Shown piece after piece: positions 1 through 12,258 of a stretch of DNA of 64,000 bases; position 1 is the first letter of the stretch, and each line of letters opens with the position of its first letter. Below the pieces are notes generated by a model. The model did not search any database. It saw nothing but the letters and a program-made list of their open reading frames with translations, and was not told the origin of the DNA. Both the position numbers and the translations under genes were made by a program. Origin of the DNA: Augochlora pura. Taxonomy: Eukaryota > Arthropoda > Insecta > Hymenoptera > Halictidae. The DNA lies in assembly GCF_028453695.1 (NCBI RefSeq), contig NC_135777.1, forward strand, positions 9,165,714-9,229,713, in the 5' to 3' direction.

Positions 1-1671
1 AAATCCATACAGCCACTAATTTCTCATTTTTTTTATCATCAACAGCCTCAAATCATACACTCTGATTGTCCGCTTGAACATCCACTCGGGAAAGTTATTC
101 CCGCTCGCAAGATCCGCCCATTTGTAATTCATACTTGAAAGGCGCACTCGGGACCGGTTTCCCGATGCTGCGAATCGAAATTTCGAGGGATTAATCTTAA
201 ACGTTAGATGGAAATAGTGACGGATACTAACAGAGATCGTGTATCACCGACAACGTCATCATAACGACGCGGTGTCCTCGTCAGCACAGCAAAGACAACG
301 ATCGGCAACTATCGAAGATAGAATCGCGCACCGGAAACGTGTCCAACACACACGGTCTAACAAATTTTTCGTTTCTGTTGAACAGTTTTTTGTTACATAT
401 CTGTCTAGGTCGCTGCCTAGCCGTTATAGGTATATCCTATACTGTCACTTTTATTCAGTGACTTGATCATTAAATGCTGCCCGATAACGAGTAACATTGA
501 ATTGAAACGATGTGATCGCGTTATCGCTTATCGTCGAGGAGCCTCCGCGGGCACGGATAGGTGCAGTGTTGTTACCAATCTACGGCTTTAACATCTCGCT
601 CGCGGTCGAATAATCGATCGAAACTATCGACGAAACCTGACACAAAATTAAAGAAATCACCCCACTCTGTTTGACAGTATCTTATCAACATTGATGAGCT
701 TTCGGGTATATAATTGAATCGTCGAAGATTAGAAAATATTTCGGTTCGTTGGTTAAACGAGATGCCTTATTACGCGATTTGTTGTTTCAATAATATTATT
801 GATATTTCGATTGCAACATCATTTTCTACATCCACGGACATTGTGCTAAAAACGATTTCACGACAAGTCTGCGCTTTTAACAATCGATATGTACTAACAC
901 CTCGTAAAGCGATGTTACTGCAACGAGTATTACTATAGGCATTGTTTGTCGCAAATTAATACGACAGCGAGGTGTTAATTACAGCTGTTGCCCAGCGATC
1001 GGAACGATCAAACGAGAGCAAACAAAAACTCTTGACTCCTGGTACAGCGGCAGCTTACTGTGCCACTTCGCGTGGCACACATTCCCGTTCCCATCCCTTA
1101 TACTGTTACTCGTCTAGCCTGACCTTCGAAAATGTATATAGCATTGTTTTAATAATCGATCTCGCGTACACCAGATACAAGAGACGACTCGACCAAGCGC
1201 ATCCTTACGTTTTCGCACGAAATAGCAAATGGAACAGAAGATCAAATAAAACGGATTTAGCTAAATGTATCAACGTTTCGAGCCCAGCAAATTCGAAGCG
1301 AAACAATATCCGCGACCCCCCCCCCCCCCCGGTCCTCCTGAAATCGTAAAATATGGGGCCAGGTGGAGCCGATTAGATAAGCGCACATGTTAGCACACCA
1401 TCTCGAAAAACACACGCTATTCTTCGCGATCAATATTTTGCAATTGCATCCGGGCATTAGTATCGTTGTATTCGAATCAAGATTATATTTGTCCCGAAGG
1501 ATGAGCCGAGTGGATCTATATCGACAACGACGCGCAATAACGTGCAATATTGAAAAGGGTTATACAAACAATAGCTGCGAACGGGAGGAACGGAGGCGGT
1601 CGATGCACCTGTGCTTCGTTACGAATCAATCGACCAGGTTAATGAAGCGCGAAGGGTGTCGAGAGACCTAC
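1..1671. other. Probable aPKC intron, no gene seen
   Basis: This lies downstream of both aPKC start exons on the minus strand, so it is most likely intron of that gene, with the rest of the kinase left of the window. Open frames here are short, have no recognisable domain and overlap one another on both strands. The only notable sequence is an uninterrupted run of 15 C at 1316-1330. Confidence 0.5.
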
Positions 1672-2419
1672 CCCAGGTGATGTCGTTGAACCAAAACTGC
1701 GAGGACCCGGTGGTATCGTCGATCATGGAAGGAGCAGGATCCGTAGGCGGATTACACGGTCCATGTACACGACACGTATTAGTCCCTATAGCTCGGTTGC
1801 TGGACGCGTACATCATCTCCGTGGCGATCACTTCGTCCAGATCGACTTCCGAGGTGTCGTCGACACCTTTATCGCAGAGTAGTTTCATCCTGGAGGACGA
1901 GGATCCTGGCTGCACGAATATATCGTCGCGAGGACTGTTATTGGGCGAGCCCTCGCCTCTGAGTCCAACGATCGGTTGCTCGTACTCGGCGGAATCGCTG
2001 CTGGGCGAGGGTGGATACGTGCTGGTGCTCGATTTAATCGGACGATCACGCGGCAAAACTTGAATCCCCATGGACGAAGTGGAAGGTCCTTCTACGGCTG
2101 GTGGAATCTTACGGCCAGCCGCAGCCGCTGCCGCAGCAGCCAGTGCCGCGGAATAAGAGTAAAAGGAACCACCCTGTATCATCATGCTACAGGGCTGTTC
2201 CTCAACTGCGGCACCAGCACCGGATCCGGACGACGTACCGACGCCGATTTCGCCCTGTATTTGTTGTTGAATACCGTATAACCCTGTTTCCGTCTGATGA
2301 TACGGTTGTTGTTGTTGTTGGTGCTGATGCAAAGTCTGAGGTTGTTGTTTATCCTTCTCCCGACGGGGTGATCGACCCCTATCGCTGACTGACGTTGCGC
2401 TCCAATAACCCCACGCCAT
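1672..2419 (-). CDS. Candidate alternative first coding exon of aPKC (PB1-less isoform)
   Basis: The minus-strand frame opens at ATG 2419, which has G at -3 and G at +4 and an in-frame TAA five codons upstream. It runs about 249 codons through Gln-rich, Ala-rich and Ser/Pro/Gly-rich low complexity with no recognised domain, and the frame stays open past a candidate donor. That donor (GTAGGT, 1666-1671) falls after one base of a codon, which is exactly the phase at which the upstream aPKC PB1 exon ends at 4221. Splicing from here to the next aPKC exon, off the left edge, would therefore keep the kinase frame and replace the PB1 domain with a disordered N-terminus. That join is inference: no C1 or kinase exon is visible. 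Alternatives are an unrelated gene or a GC-rich promoter region that happens to be open. The other frames here (1611-2063 plus, 1976-2388 plus) look like shadows. Confidence 0.45.
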
Positions 2420-4220
2420 TTCGTGACGAATTTATCCGTATTTATCTTTCTCAACTTCCTCTATCCTGGCTGTCTGATATCGTCCGCCAACAACCGTACA
2501 CCACTGGCTCCCGTCTTTTGCTCGCTATCACCCTCTAACTCCCACCCCCTCAGTTTTCCCTACTTTCCTTCCCCAGCGGTACGTGCGCACACTCTCCCAA
2601 TCTCTCTCTTTCCGGCCCGTTGTCTTTCCCTTCCTCTCCTTCTTTCGCCCCGTACCACCTCTGTCCTCGCCTCTTCCACCGTGGCCGACCTCTTGCAGGA
2701 GCCCGGCTGAGAATGCGACGAGTCAGCGCGATCGATGCTGGTTTATCGCCACTTTTGCAACCTCTCCAGTGACAACAGCGATTGTTAAAGATACACCGTC
2801 ACAACCTCTCGACACGAGTTCGCGGAGCACTGAAACAAGGCCGGTCCACCGTGCCGTATATTCTCTCCGAGCTATACCGGTTATCTTCCGCGGATGAACC
2901 TCGAAGAATGATCAACCAGCCGTCTTTCCTGCCTATCCTCTTCTCGCGCTGATCCACCCTTTCCCACCCCAACGAGATTTCCAGTTAGCTACTCTGTGCG
3001 GGGCGTTCTCGCCACCCTTAACAGACCTCTCCGTCGGATTTCCACGAGGAAACACGCCAGCTAATCTGTCCGCGTAAGAATATCGACTGCTGCTGCAGTA
3101 TTCATTAACTGCCGTCACCACCCAACCAGTTTTACTCCACGAAATGCGCAAACGCTAGGATAAAGTCACGCCGAAAACAGAACTGATTTCTGTTTAACAA
3201 ACCGCCCGACTCTTTTTCCTTCTCATAAGCTTTTCCCTGTTCTCCCTGTTAGTTCTCATCCGACCACCCTCCTTCACTCCTCTCCATCCCTTGCATCAGC
3301 CCTCTTGCCTCTCAGCACATCCCTATTCGCTCCAATTCTTTTTCCTCGATATTTCCTTCAGTTATCACCTTTCTGTGTTAACATTCTTTCTTTTCCAACC
3401 CTCCACTTTTCAACCCCTTCTCACATACATACACACACTCACTCATTCAATCACTCGCTCACTCACTCACCCACTCATTCACTCACACACTCACTCATAA
3501 TCTCTCACCCTCCTTGTCACATGGGCTTTACTTAACTACGTTCTTGTGTCTTCCCACCCTTGCCCCTTTTTCTTCTCAATTTTAAGGGTCACTTTTATTA
3601 GTTTTTTTACTCGCGTGTTTGCCTTCTTTTCCAACGAAATCTGTTAAACACTACAAAATCGGGTCACGGGAATACGGTTACACGTAAATGGGATGATTTT
3701 TGGGAGATGCGCCAAATTTTTAATGCTTATCGATTGTGTAACGCAAATCGGATGCGGTTACCCGAGGTATTAATTATTCGGGCAATTATTTATACAATCA
3801 TTTTTGTACGTGATAAAGCTTATGCGAAGATTGTAGTTGATAATATTATACAAATAGTATAGTACAATAGTACAGTAATATGTTGAATATAAAACTACTT
3901 TAAACGAACACATACAAAGTAACTAAACTATATAGTTAAGTACAAAACAAAAGAGCACAAGTTGTAACTATATTTAAATACTACTATTTGCATGTTCTTG
4001 ACCTGATAATTTACAAATCATAAGAATAAAAGTACAAGTAGGGAATCATATATCCAAATTTGTTGAATATTCTATCAAATTGAAACAAAATGAAAGCTTT
4101 AAGAAACAGTTACACAGTTGCACACACATTATCATTAACAATACAATGAATAAAAAGACTATTTAAATGGAATTTTATACAGAAAATACAGACTTGCATT
4201 TATATAACATTATTACTTAC
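2420..4220. other. aPKC intron with possible internal promoter; pyrimidine-rich
   Basis: This separates the candidate alternative exon from the second PB1 exon. From about 2480 to 3560 the plus strand is strikingly pyrimidine-rich (so purine-rich on the sense minus strand) and contains an ACTC-type simple repeat at about 3429-3500. Beyond 3600 it becomes ordinary AT-rich intron. No convincing coding sequence is seen; frames such as 2423-2710 are translated low-complexity tracts. Confidence 0.5.
3429..3500. repeat. Imperfect (ACTC)n tetranucleotide microsatellite
   Basis: Repeated CACT/ACTC units run with a few interruptions, embedded in a C/T-rich tract of the aPKC intron. The translated Ser/His/Thr-rich frames over it are artefacts of the repeat. 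Confidence 0.8.
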
Positions 4221-4912
4221 CATGTATAGTTATTTCAGTGTCCTTCTCTAATTCATAAAGACGCAGCGCTTCATCCAGTTCTTGTTGAGAAGCAATCCTA
4301 CATGGATCCCCTTCGTCATCAACCCACTTCATAGTAAATTGATCTTGACCTGCTGCACCAAATCCACATATTGTACGCATTTCTTCCCGCAATGTGTCTA
4401 CCGAAATTCCAGGAGTAATATATGTAATCTGCACTTCCCTGATATAAAACAAACCATTACAATGTCTTTTGCTATCAAAAATTATTCACGTTTTATAAAT
4501 AAGGAGCCAAATTGAAATACATAGACAACAATCATAAATTGAATGTTGTTTAGATATATTTAAACATCTTTTGAAAGGAATCTTGTTTATATAAAGGATG
4601 GATAAAATATAAACAAATGCAATTAATGCATTCCAATATATATTTAGTTAATTCTATCAAGTTATGTAAACATGTTTAAACTCCTAGGAAATCATAAATC
4701 ATTATATTACATACGCTATATTGTAAATCATATGCTTATGAAGGTAATATATGAAAATCAATATTTTATTTCGTAGCTTTATTATTTTTTTTTTCATTCA
4801 TTGTTGTTTTCATAAAAAATACATACTATTACAGAGGAATTATATATGTATATTACCCATTATAAACAATTTTTACTCGTATGTCATCATTCTCTGTCGT
4901 TTGTGTAGGCAT
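4221..4912 (-). CDS. aPKC: Atypical protein kinase C, N-terminal PB1-domain exons (partial gene)
   Basis: Two minus-strand coding exons are seen. Exon 1 is 4857-4912 (ATG at 4912; acceptor AG at 4941-4942 in the 5'UTR; donor GTAATA). Exon 2 is 4221-4438 (acceptor ATATCAG, donor GTAAGT). Joined, they start MPTQTTENDDIRVKIVYNGE and continue through a complete PB1 domain of about 85 residues, including the basic-cluster lysine in VKIVYNG and the acidic OPCA motif (DDEGDPCRI...LDEALRLYE). This pattern is diagnostic of the atypical PKC family, whose PB1 binds Par-6 in the apical polarity complex. Exon 2 ends at phase 1, and the C1 and kinase exons must lie left of the window. The first ATG of the open frame over exon 2 (4452) lies inside the intron and is not a start. 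CWC22 lies divergently to the right. Confidence 0.9.
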
Positions 4913-4940
4913 TTTCAAAATGTATATTGACCACTGCTAT

Positions 4941-6717
4941 CTAAAAAGTAAAAATGAGAAAGCGTTGTTATCAAGATGAATTTATAATTATTTAATCATA
5001 AAAATATTTGAACCAAATAAATAAACAATAACAAATCAATGAATCAATTTTTTATAATTAAATAGATGCAATATAGTAGAGAATATAAAGCAGGAATTTA
5101 ATTTATAAGAGTTCTTAAAGTGTAGTAATTAGATTTCAATACATCAACAAAGTTCTGATTAACACAAATTGAACATGATTTTTTCAATTTAAGTAACGGA
5201 ATATTGTAATATTCTACTTGATTATATCAATAAATTTATATTCTTCTATTTAAATTTCATAAATCTAGAAGATTATAGATAAACGTTACGTTTGAAATAG
5301 TTTAATTTGCGACAACCTTAGTTTTGTTGTACATACATATATGATTTCTGACTCACCACAAATATTTTCAACAATGACCTAACTGCGAAGTTAGATGAAA
5401 TAATCCTGTTGTGTACTTCCAGTAGAATAAAATATCGTTGTTATAAAACTACTAATTAGAAATACATATATAATAAACAAAATTGAAAAGTACTTAACAC
5501 AGCAAAACGCGTTGTCACTTGGCAGTCGCCATGTTTACTATAGCATACATATCTTCATAATGTATTATACATACTTATATGTATATAATGCATATACGAA
5601 TGCAACAATAAAGAAATCGAACTTTAATACGGTTATACTGAAAATCATATTTATAAAACATAAAGAAGTACCAAAATTACTCTCCGTTATGTATTATCCA
5701 CAATAACGTAAACGCACAAATTATCACTAGTATATAGTTCTAGGTGTACAGTTGTACATAATGAAAAGTTTTCAAATTATAATTGACGCTATAAAAATCT
5801 GTATTTATAAACCTGCATCGATGCTGCAAAATGCATATCACATTACTATCATTTTTAATTTTGAAGCTTATTTTTATAATTAAGAATTTATTTAATATAA
5901 TTAAAATTTATAACTTGTTAAATTAACGATATCCGTGGCTAATAAATAGTATGATAAATGTATGAACACTAAGAAGAGTATATAGATGCCTTATGACATT
6001 GTTCAGTAACATTCATATTCCCCACTCATTGTTGTTAGATTTGGAGAGCCTAGCGCCATCGACGATAGAGAAACAGATCTTAGCTTGTAAGAACGCCACT
6101 CTATAGATTAATAAATACTGGTAAATTTACAACTTCCGCGGGAAATTTAATCATAACCGTAAATGAAATTTCAAGAATTTAACGTATTGAACACAAATAC
6201 TATTAAAAATATGTACGGAATACCTTGATATGATAAATTACTCGGATTGTTTGAAAATAATTACTTTCATTTAACTATACGACGTATTTCTAATGACGTT
6301 CATAAAACAAAGTTACATTCATTTTATATGTATGAATTTGTTATTGGCATTTATGACATAAGCGATTATTGCACTACAAATGCGATATTATAAAAATTTT
6401 TTAATTATTTACACGAATATAATCTTCTATGGAAAAATGTTGTTAAATTATTCATTTTAAATAATACGGACGTATTATTACATGAAAAAAGACAAACAGA
6501 ACAGTTGCGGGCAACGTACCGCAATAATTTTACAAACAAATCGCTTGCTGTCGTAGCTAGGAGTGCTTTTCAAGAGTGAAAAAGAAAGTTCCACATTTGG
6601 CGTCTTTCTCGACACCGGAACTTAACCGAAATGATTCGAAGCGTCGAGCTCACGTAAATACGGACCGTGAGATAAAGCGCATGCGTAGTAGTGATAATCT
6701 TACCCTTTTGTCTTTCG
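4941..6717. other. Intergenic region between divergent aPKC and CWC22
   Basis: This very AT-rich spacer separates the aPKC start exon (minus) from the CWC22 start region (plus). At least one non-coding aPKC leader exon is expected here, because an acceptor at 4941-4942 precedes the coding start, but I could not place its donor. No protein-coding frame of substance is seen; 5512-5706 is AT-rich chance sequence. Confidence 0.6.
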
Positions 6718-6718
6718 T

Positions 6719-6846
6719 CAGTTAGGTTGCTTGTCCACCTAGTACTGTACACATAATATTGCTGTGTGTCATTTGTATTTTGGAGCATCAACTGGTTAGA
6801 AAATATTTAAGATATATTTTCTATTCCTTGAATTGAATATTCAGTG
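6719..6846 (+). promoter_or_regulatory. CWC22 transcription start region and non-coding leader exon
   Basis: An initiator-like TCAGTT lies at 6718-6723, just after a pyrimidine stretch. A splice donor (CAGTG then GTAAGA) follows at 6847. The matching acceptor is the TTTTAG ending at 7187, eight bases before the CWC22 ATG, which implies a 341-bp 5'UTR intron. The exact start site is inferred. Confidence 0.5.
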
Positions 6847-7194
6847 GTAAGAAATTGTGTTTAAAAACTGCATTACTTTATTTAGATTATAAGCATTTAA
6901 TGTTAATATTTTAGGTCATGATCAGCGATGAATGGGAATTTGAGGTTATCCTACATTGGGAGCGTAATAAATAAATAAATGTATTTCGCCTCTTTTAATA
7001 TAAAATTTACGTTTATGAGTAAACATTCAACTTCATACAATAGTTTCCAAGTAAAATAAAGGTTAAGAAAATGATTGATTTTATTAATGAAAAAATATTA
7101 TTTACTTTATGTTAAGTAAATAATTAAATTAATAAATTACTTGTGTTAATTGTTATTGATAATTTAACTGTTGCTTTTATATTTTAGTGTCAAG

Positions 7195-9324
7195 ATGAAG
7201 AGATCACATTCTAAAAGTGGTCGAGATGGCTATAAACGTCAAGGTCATCGTTCAAGAGATCGCTATTACGACAGTGATAGAAGTAGTAGAAGGAATGACC
7301 ATTACAAAAGAAGTCGTGATTATGAAGAATCATATGCTGAAGAACGATCTTATGGACGTGTCATGAAAAGATCAGGAGATTATGAAACCGAGAATAGAAG
7401 GAAAGAAGAGAAAGATAAAGTAACAAACAGAACTATGGAGAAAAGAGATGGGAAGAATACATCTGATGATATAACAACAAGACAAAATAGGACAGTTGAT
7501 TTAATAACATCAAAAACTGGAGGTGCATATATTCCACCTGCAAAATTAAAGATGATGCAAGCAGAAATCACTGACAAATCTGGAGCTGCTTACCAACGTA
7601 TTGCATGGGAAGCTTTAAAAAAATCAATCCACGGTTACATTAATAAAATTAACGTTAGCAATATAGGACTTATAACTCGAGAACTTTTGAAAGAAAATAT
7701 TATCAGAGGTAGAGGTCTGCTTGCTCGATCTATAATCCAAGCTCAAGCAGCATCTCCAACATTTACTGCTGTTTATGCAGCTCTTACTGCAATTATTAAT
7801 TCTAAATTTCCTAATATTGGAGAATTAATATTAAAACGTCTTGTAATACAATTTAAACGTGGTTTTAGAAGAAACGATAAACCTCTTTGTATTTCATCAG
7901 GTACATTCGTAGCACATTTAGTAAATCAAAGGGTTGCTCATGAAATACTAGCATTAGAAATATTGACATTGTTAGTAGAGACACCAACAGACGATTCCAT
8001 TGAAGTAGCTATTGCATTTTTAAAAGAGTGTGGTATGAAATTGACTGAAGTCACCAGAAAGGGTATTGAAGCAATATTTGAAATGCTACGAAACATATTA
8101 CATGAAGGTCAGTTAGACAAAAGAGTTCAATACATGATTGAAGTTATGTTTCAAGTTCGAAAAGATGGATTTAAAGATCATGAAGCAGTTCCAGAAGAGC
8201 TGGATCTTGTTGAAGAAGACAATCAGTTTACTCACCTAGTGACATTAGATGAGGCAACTGATTCTCAGGACATATTAAATGTTTTTAAATTTGATACAGA
8301 GTATGTTATTAATGAAGATAAATATAAACAGTTAAGTAAAGAAATATTAGGTTCAGATGTTAGTGAATCAGAAAGTGAAGAAGATGATGAAGAAGGAAGT
8401 TCAGATGAAGATAGCAGTACTGCTGTAATGGAGGGAAAAGAAGACGTGATTGTAGATAATACTGAAACAAATTTAACAGCCCTTAGAAGAACAATATATT
8501 TGACAATTCATTCATCTCTTGACTTTGAAGAATGTGCTCATAAATTGATGAAAATGCAATTGAAACCTGGACAAGAAACAGAACTCTGTCATATGTTCTT
8601 AGATTGCTGTGCAGAAATGAGAACATATGAAAAATTTTTTGGTCTATTAGCAGGTCGATTTTGTGCCATTAACAAAATGTATGTCACACCATTTGAACAA
8701 ATTTTTCGAGATTCATATCATACAATACATCGTTTAGATACAAATAAGTTACGTAATGTATCAAAGTTCTTCGCTCATTTATTATTTACTGATTCTATTT
8801 CGTGGGAGGTACTGTCTTGTATAAAATTAACAGAGGATGATACTACAAGTTCTAATAGGATATTTATCAAAATCTTATTTCAAGAACTTTCAGAATATAT
8901 GGGACTATCTAAACTGAATCAACGTGTTAAAGATGTTACATTACAAGAAGCTTTTGAAGGATTATTTCCTAGAGATGATCCAAAAAATACACGATTTGCA
9001 ATCAACTTTTTTACATCAATTGGTTTGGGTGGACTTACAGACGATTTGAGAGAACATTTGAAATCTCATCCAAAGCCAGCAATAGCACCTGTAATAGAAC
9101 AAAAGCCTGAAAGTGCATCTAATGAGACATCCCCGTCTAGTTCAAGTACATCGTCATCTTCTACATCTTCATCTTCTTCATCTAGTAGTTCAAGCTCGGA
9201 TGATTCTGATTTCTCCTCGGAAGAAGAAACTAAAAAGAAGAAAAAGACAAAGAAAGATAGAAGGAAAAAGACTATAAAAGAGAGCAAGAAGAAACATAAG
9301 AAGAAATCTAAAAAGCCTAAATAA
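7195..9324 (+). CDS. ncm: Pre-mRNA-splicing factor CWC22 homolog (nucampholin)
   Basis: This single coding exon encodes 709 residues. The start is MKRSHSK at 7195 because the acceptor TTTTAG at 7182-7187 removes anything upstream. In order, it has an Arg/Ser/Asp/Tyr-rich N-terminus, the conserved GGAYIPPAKLKMM stretch, a MIF4G domain at about residues 128-330 (SGAAYQRIAWEALKKSIHG... IIRGRGLLARSI), an acidic linker, an MA3 domain at about 423-540 (NLTALRRTIYLTIHSS... DFEECAHKL), and a Ser-rich then Lys-rich tail. This order is characteristic of CWC22, a spliceosomal protein that recruits eIF4A3 during exon-junction-complex assembly; Drosophila calls it nucampholin. It is nuclear by family. A poly(A) signal AATAAA (9320-9325) overlaps the TAA stop, and another candidate lies near 9460. 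Length is close to that of insect orthologues. Confidence 0.96.
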   Translation: MKRSHSKSGRDGYKRQGHRSRDRYYDSDRSSRRNDHYKRSRDYEESYAEERSYGRVMKRSGDYETENRRKEEKDKVTNRTMEKRDGKNTSDDITTRQNRTVDLITSKTGGAYIPPAKLKMMQAEITDKSGAAYQRIAWEALKKSIHGYINKINVSNIGLITRELLKENIIRGRGLLARSIIQAQAASPTFTAVYAALTAIINSKFPNIGELILKRLVIQFKRGFRRNDKPLCISSGTFVAHLVNQRVAHEILALEILTLLVETPTDDSIEVAIAFLKECGMKLTEVTRKGIEAIFEMLRNILHEGQLDKRVQYMIEVMFQVRKDGFKDHEAVPEELDLVEEDNQFTHLVTLDEATDSQDILNVFKFDTEYVINEDKYKQLSKEILGSDVSESESEEDDEEGSSDEDSSTAVMEGKEDVIVDNTETNLTALRRTIYLTIHSSLDFEECAHKLMKMQLKPGQETELCHMFLDCCAEMRTYEKFFGLLAGRFCAINKMYVTPFEQIFRDSYHTIHRLDTNKLRNVSKFFAHLLFTDSISWEVLSCIKLTEDDTTSSNRIFIKILFQELSEYMGLSKLNQRVKDVTLQEAFEGLFPRDDPKNTRFAINFFTSIGLGGLTDDLREHLKSHPKPAIAPVIEQKPESASNETSPSSSSTSSSSTSSSSSSSSSSSDDSDFSSEEETKKKKKTKKDRRKKTIKESKKKHKKKSKKPK

Positions 9325-11222
9325 AATATATGCACAATAAGTTGTTGTTGTTTTTATTTTTCACTAATATTATTAAAGCATTTCATATGCTTTATGATAT
9401 GTATGTACACAGATTATTTATAATAATCTAAAATCCTTAGAATGTAATTAATTTGTAATAAATATATTTTTATCAATGATCGCCTAAATTCTTGACATAT
9501 TGAATTTTAAAATCAATTAAAAATAAAATAATAATTTAATAACATAACTTGCTACCATTTCTGTTAAGGAATAATTATCACTCCTGATAAGACATATCAA
9601 AGTAAATATGATATTGTTGTTATGTATGAACGTATATTTAATATCTGGATAAGCCTGTGAGATCCCGAGATATTTTCGGACAAGATTAAAATAACACTCT
9701 CGAGAGACAAGTAAAAAGCATTCGCTTCTTTAAAGAAAATCAAAATAAACCGTCACCACCGCAACTTTAGTCTAATGTGCACAATGTTAAGCTTGCCCTG
9801 GCAATGAACGTGGATTAGGTGCGCTCTGCCAATGTGGGTGTAGGGAATGTAGGCTGTTTTGACGGGGAGATCACGTGATTGAATACAGTATTTTCTTCGT
9901 TATAAACTTGCTGTTTGTTGCCGGTAACGAGCTTATAGAGGAATAGTTGCCGGTGACGGCGAATGTGGTGATTCGCTTTTATTTTGCGGTAGGTGTGAGT
10001 GAGAGAAAATGAAAGCGGGAAAGAAATGTAGCACGATGCTGTCTACACATACGTGACACATTTGCAATCGAAACTGGTAGGGATAGTAACGAGTTTATAG
10101 CGCAAAGGACAAATCGAACTCATAACGAGAAAATATTGTACTCATCTCAGCCATTGCCATCACCACTACCACTAGCAGTGCTGTCGTCGTCCGACCAGCC
10201 GACACTATGCTATAATCCGTAGATACGCAGACTCAACCATTCCACATCTTTCGGAAGCGAGCTGCGGTTACGCGAGATCTGTAACGTGCATGTATATGTA
10301 CGCATGTTTATTTGTGCCTGTGTGAACGTGTGAGTGCTACCACACTGGTTTCATAGATACGAGATTACGATAGAGACAAAGCTGCTAAAGTAGTAGACAG
10401 GGAAGCACGGTAGGAGGCTAAACATAATGCTAGTTCGGTGGACGTTGCGGTGTTAAAAACGAGTATAGTGAACTTCGATCGACGACGTGACAATTGTGAA
10501 AGAGATCGAAGACGCGCAAAATTTACGATAGTCCTATGACATCCAAACCAAAGACATAAACGAGAAAGGCGGTTCCATGTATACACATGCGAATAGAAAA
10601 TTGTCTCTAATTAAGTGTATAATGCTCTGTACGCTTACAAAAGTGTACAATGATATACGTTCACTTTAAGGACCCTGTGTCGCATCCTTGTGTTTACATA
10701 CGCATGGAATTATAGTGTATGTGTATATGTGTGCAAAAAAAAGCAAGGTGGAGTATTTGTACCAGAAAAAAAGACACTAGTGGTGGGAGAGGAAGGGTGG
10801 AGGGAGGGAGGGAAGGCGAATACACGCATGCAATCGACGAAACGTCTTGCTACGAAAACGCACTGGTGTTTAGATGTGTTATAATATCACGTTGTAATAG
10901 CGTTGGATGGCCGACTTATGGATATTTGACGCGGCTCCGCGTTGTTTGTGACCAACAGCGTGCAACGCGACCAAAAATATGCGTATCTTTTTGAGCGGTT
11001 CTTCGTTTCCGAGTTCGTATGCGATCGATACGTCAGTTTGTCGCGATGTGTTAAGTCAATTCGTTGTCTGACGATGTCATTCATAATGTTCGTCAGTCGA
11101 ACATGTCAACGATTTCATGATTTCTTTAATAAATAGTATAATTAATTATTTATTTGTACTCGTACACCGCCATAAAGAACGACAATAGTGTCGGTGGTGT
11201 CGGGTGGTAGTGACAGTGAGGT

Positions 11223-11253
<31 letters not shown>

Positions 11254-12121
11254 AGTGACAGTGGTGGTAGAAATAACTGTGGCGGTGGCGGTGGCGGTGA
11301 CGGTCGAATGGCGGTCGCGGTGGCGATCGTGATAGCGACGGTAGCGACGGTAGTAACGATAATACCGAAAGCAGCGACGATAGAAACGACAGCAGTGATA
11401 ACGAAGATCGCGAAACAATGGATACACTTATAATCGGAGAGATTTCTTGTACCATATTAAGAGGATAGATGGAAAAATATGCAAACAAAATCAACGAGAA
11501 GTAAAAAGAGAAGAACTGATTGCGAGCTATAGAGAGGAGGATCCGCGATCAAACAAAGTGAACAAATGTAAAATTGAAAGGAATAAAACAATTTCGACTG
11601 CAGGTTCGTTTACAGTGGCGGGTATATCGTTTTTTTTTGTTAAGTATATCTGTATACACACTCGTTCTGCAAGTACGAATTATCATGTGCATGGAAACGA
11701 CGTTGCGATGGACAATAGACTGTGGATAATAGATAGTCGAATCTTTGTGTTGAACATAATATTACGACAAGGGGAACAGACTTAGATAAAGACATATGAA
11801 CGAGTTAAGCGTATACTCATCTCGCGTGCCAAAGGAGAAGCGACTGGATGTAATAGTGCATCATCTGAGATGAACACATCGTGTAGTTGCTCACTAGTGC
11901 TATTTATCCCCCGTGATCGTAAATGTGGACTACATGAATGACACGAGTGTTGAATTAAGTAGTGCAAAGTGAATGCGTGTAGGTTTTATATATTGTAGGT
12001 GTAAATACGCCTATGTTACGGTTCATACGAAAAAGCGTGGTATGTCAGAAGCTGTCTCGAAGATTTCATACAACGAACGAGCTCGCTATCTTGTTGAATC
12101 TTTGTATACGCGAAACGAATA
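9325..12121 (+). promoter_or_regulatory. CWC22 3' end, then snoo promoter and 5'UTR
   Basis: AT-rich CWC22 3' sequence extends to about 9650. From about 9770 to 12121 the GC content rises, with many CGs and repeated GTGTG, CATG and GACGAC motifs, as expected for a long developmental-gene leader. A (GAC)n tract at 11220-11250 makes an open frame at 11188-11433 that I take as non-coding. A plausible leader acceptor is TATATTGTAG ending near 11998, just before the snoo start. No independent gene is evident. Confidence 0.5.
11218..11256. repeat. GAC/GGC trinucleotide repeat in the snoo leader
   Basis: Repeated GAC units pass into GGC units, and further imperfect GGTGGC repeats continue to about 11310. 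The tract is CG-rich and lies in the presumed 5'UTR. Confidence 0.75.
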
Positions 12122-12258
12122 ATGGAGACCTTATTGCCTGGCAATACAAACAGTCAATCCTACAGTCCACAATTAAAGACCGTCTTAAAGACATATCAGC
12201 TATCCGCTGTGAAAAGCTTACAGGGTCCGAGCTCGGCTTTGCTTGGTATGGACTGTAA
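12013..12258 (+). other. Upstream ORF (81 codons) overlapping the snoo start
   Basis: A true ATG at 12013 opens an 81-codon frame that runs past the snoo ATG (12122) in another frame and stops at 12258. The first 20 residues carry several Arg/Lys and no acidic residue (MLRFIRKSVV...), resembling a mitochondrial targeting peptide. The rest resembles no family I know. If the leader is spliced at about 11998, this is the first ATG met by scanning ribosomes. It may be a regulatory uORF or chance. Confidence 0.35.

Noticed and set aside
1611..2388. Several plus-strand open frames of 95-150 codons
   Set aside because: They are shadows of the minus-strand GC-rich open frame at 1672-2419, whose start context, codon pattern and donor phase are better.
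11188..11433. 81-codon Asp/Gly-rich frame and antisense Arg/Ser-rich frames
   Set aside because: Produced by the GAC/GGC repeat; no conserved domain and open on both strands, as expected of a repeat.
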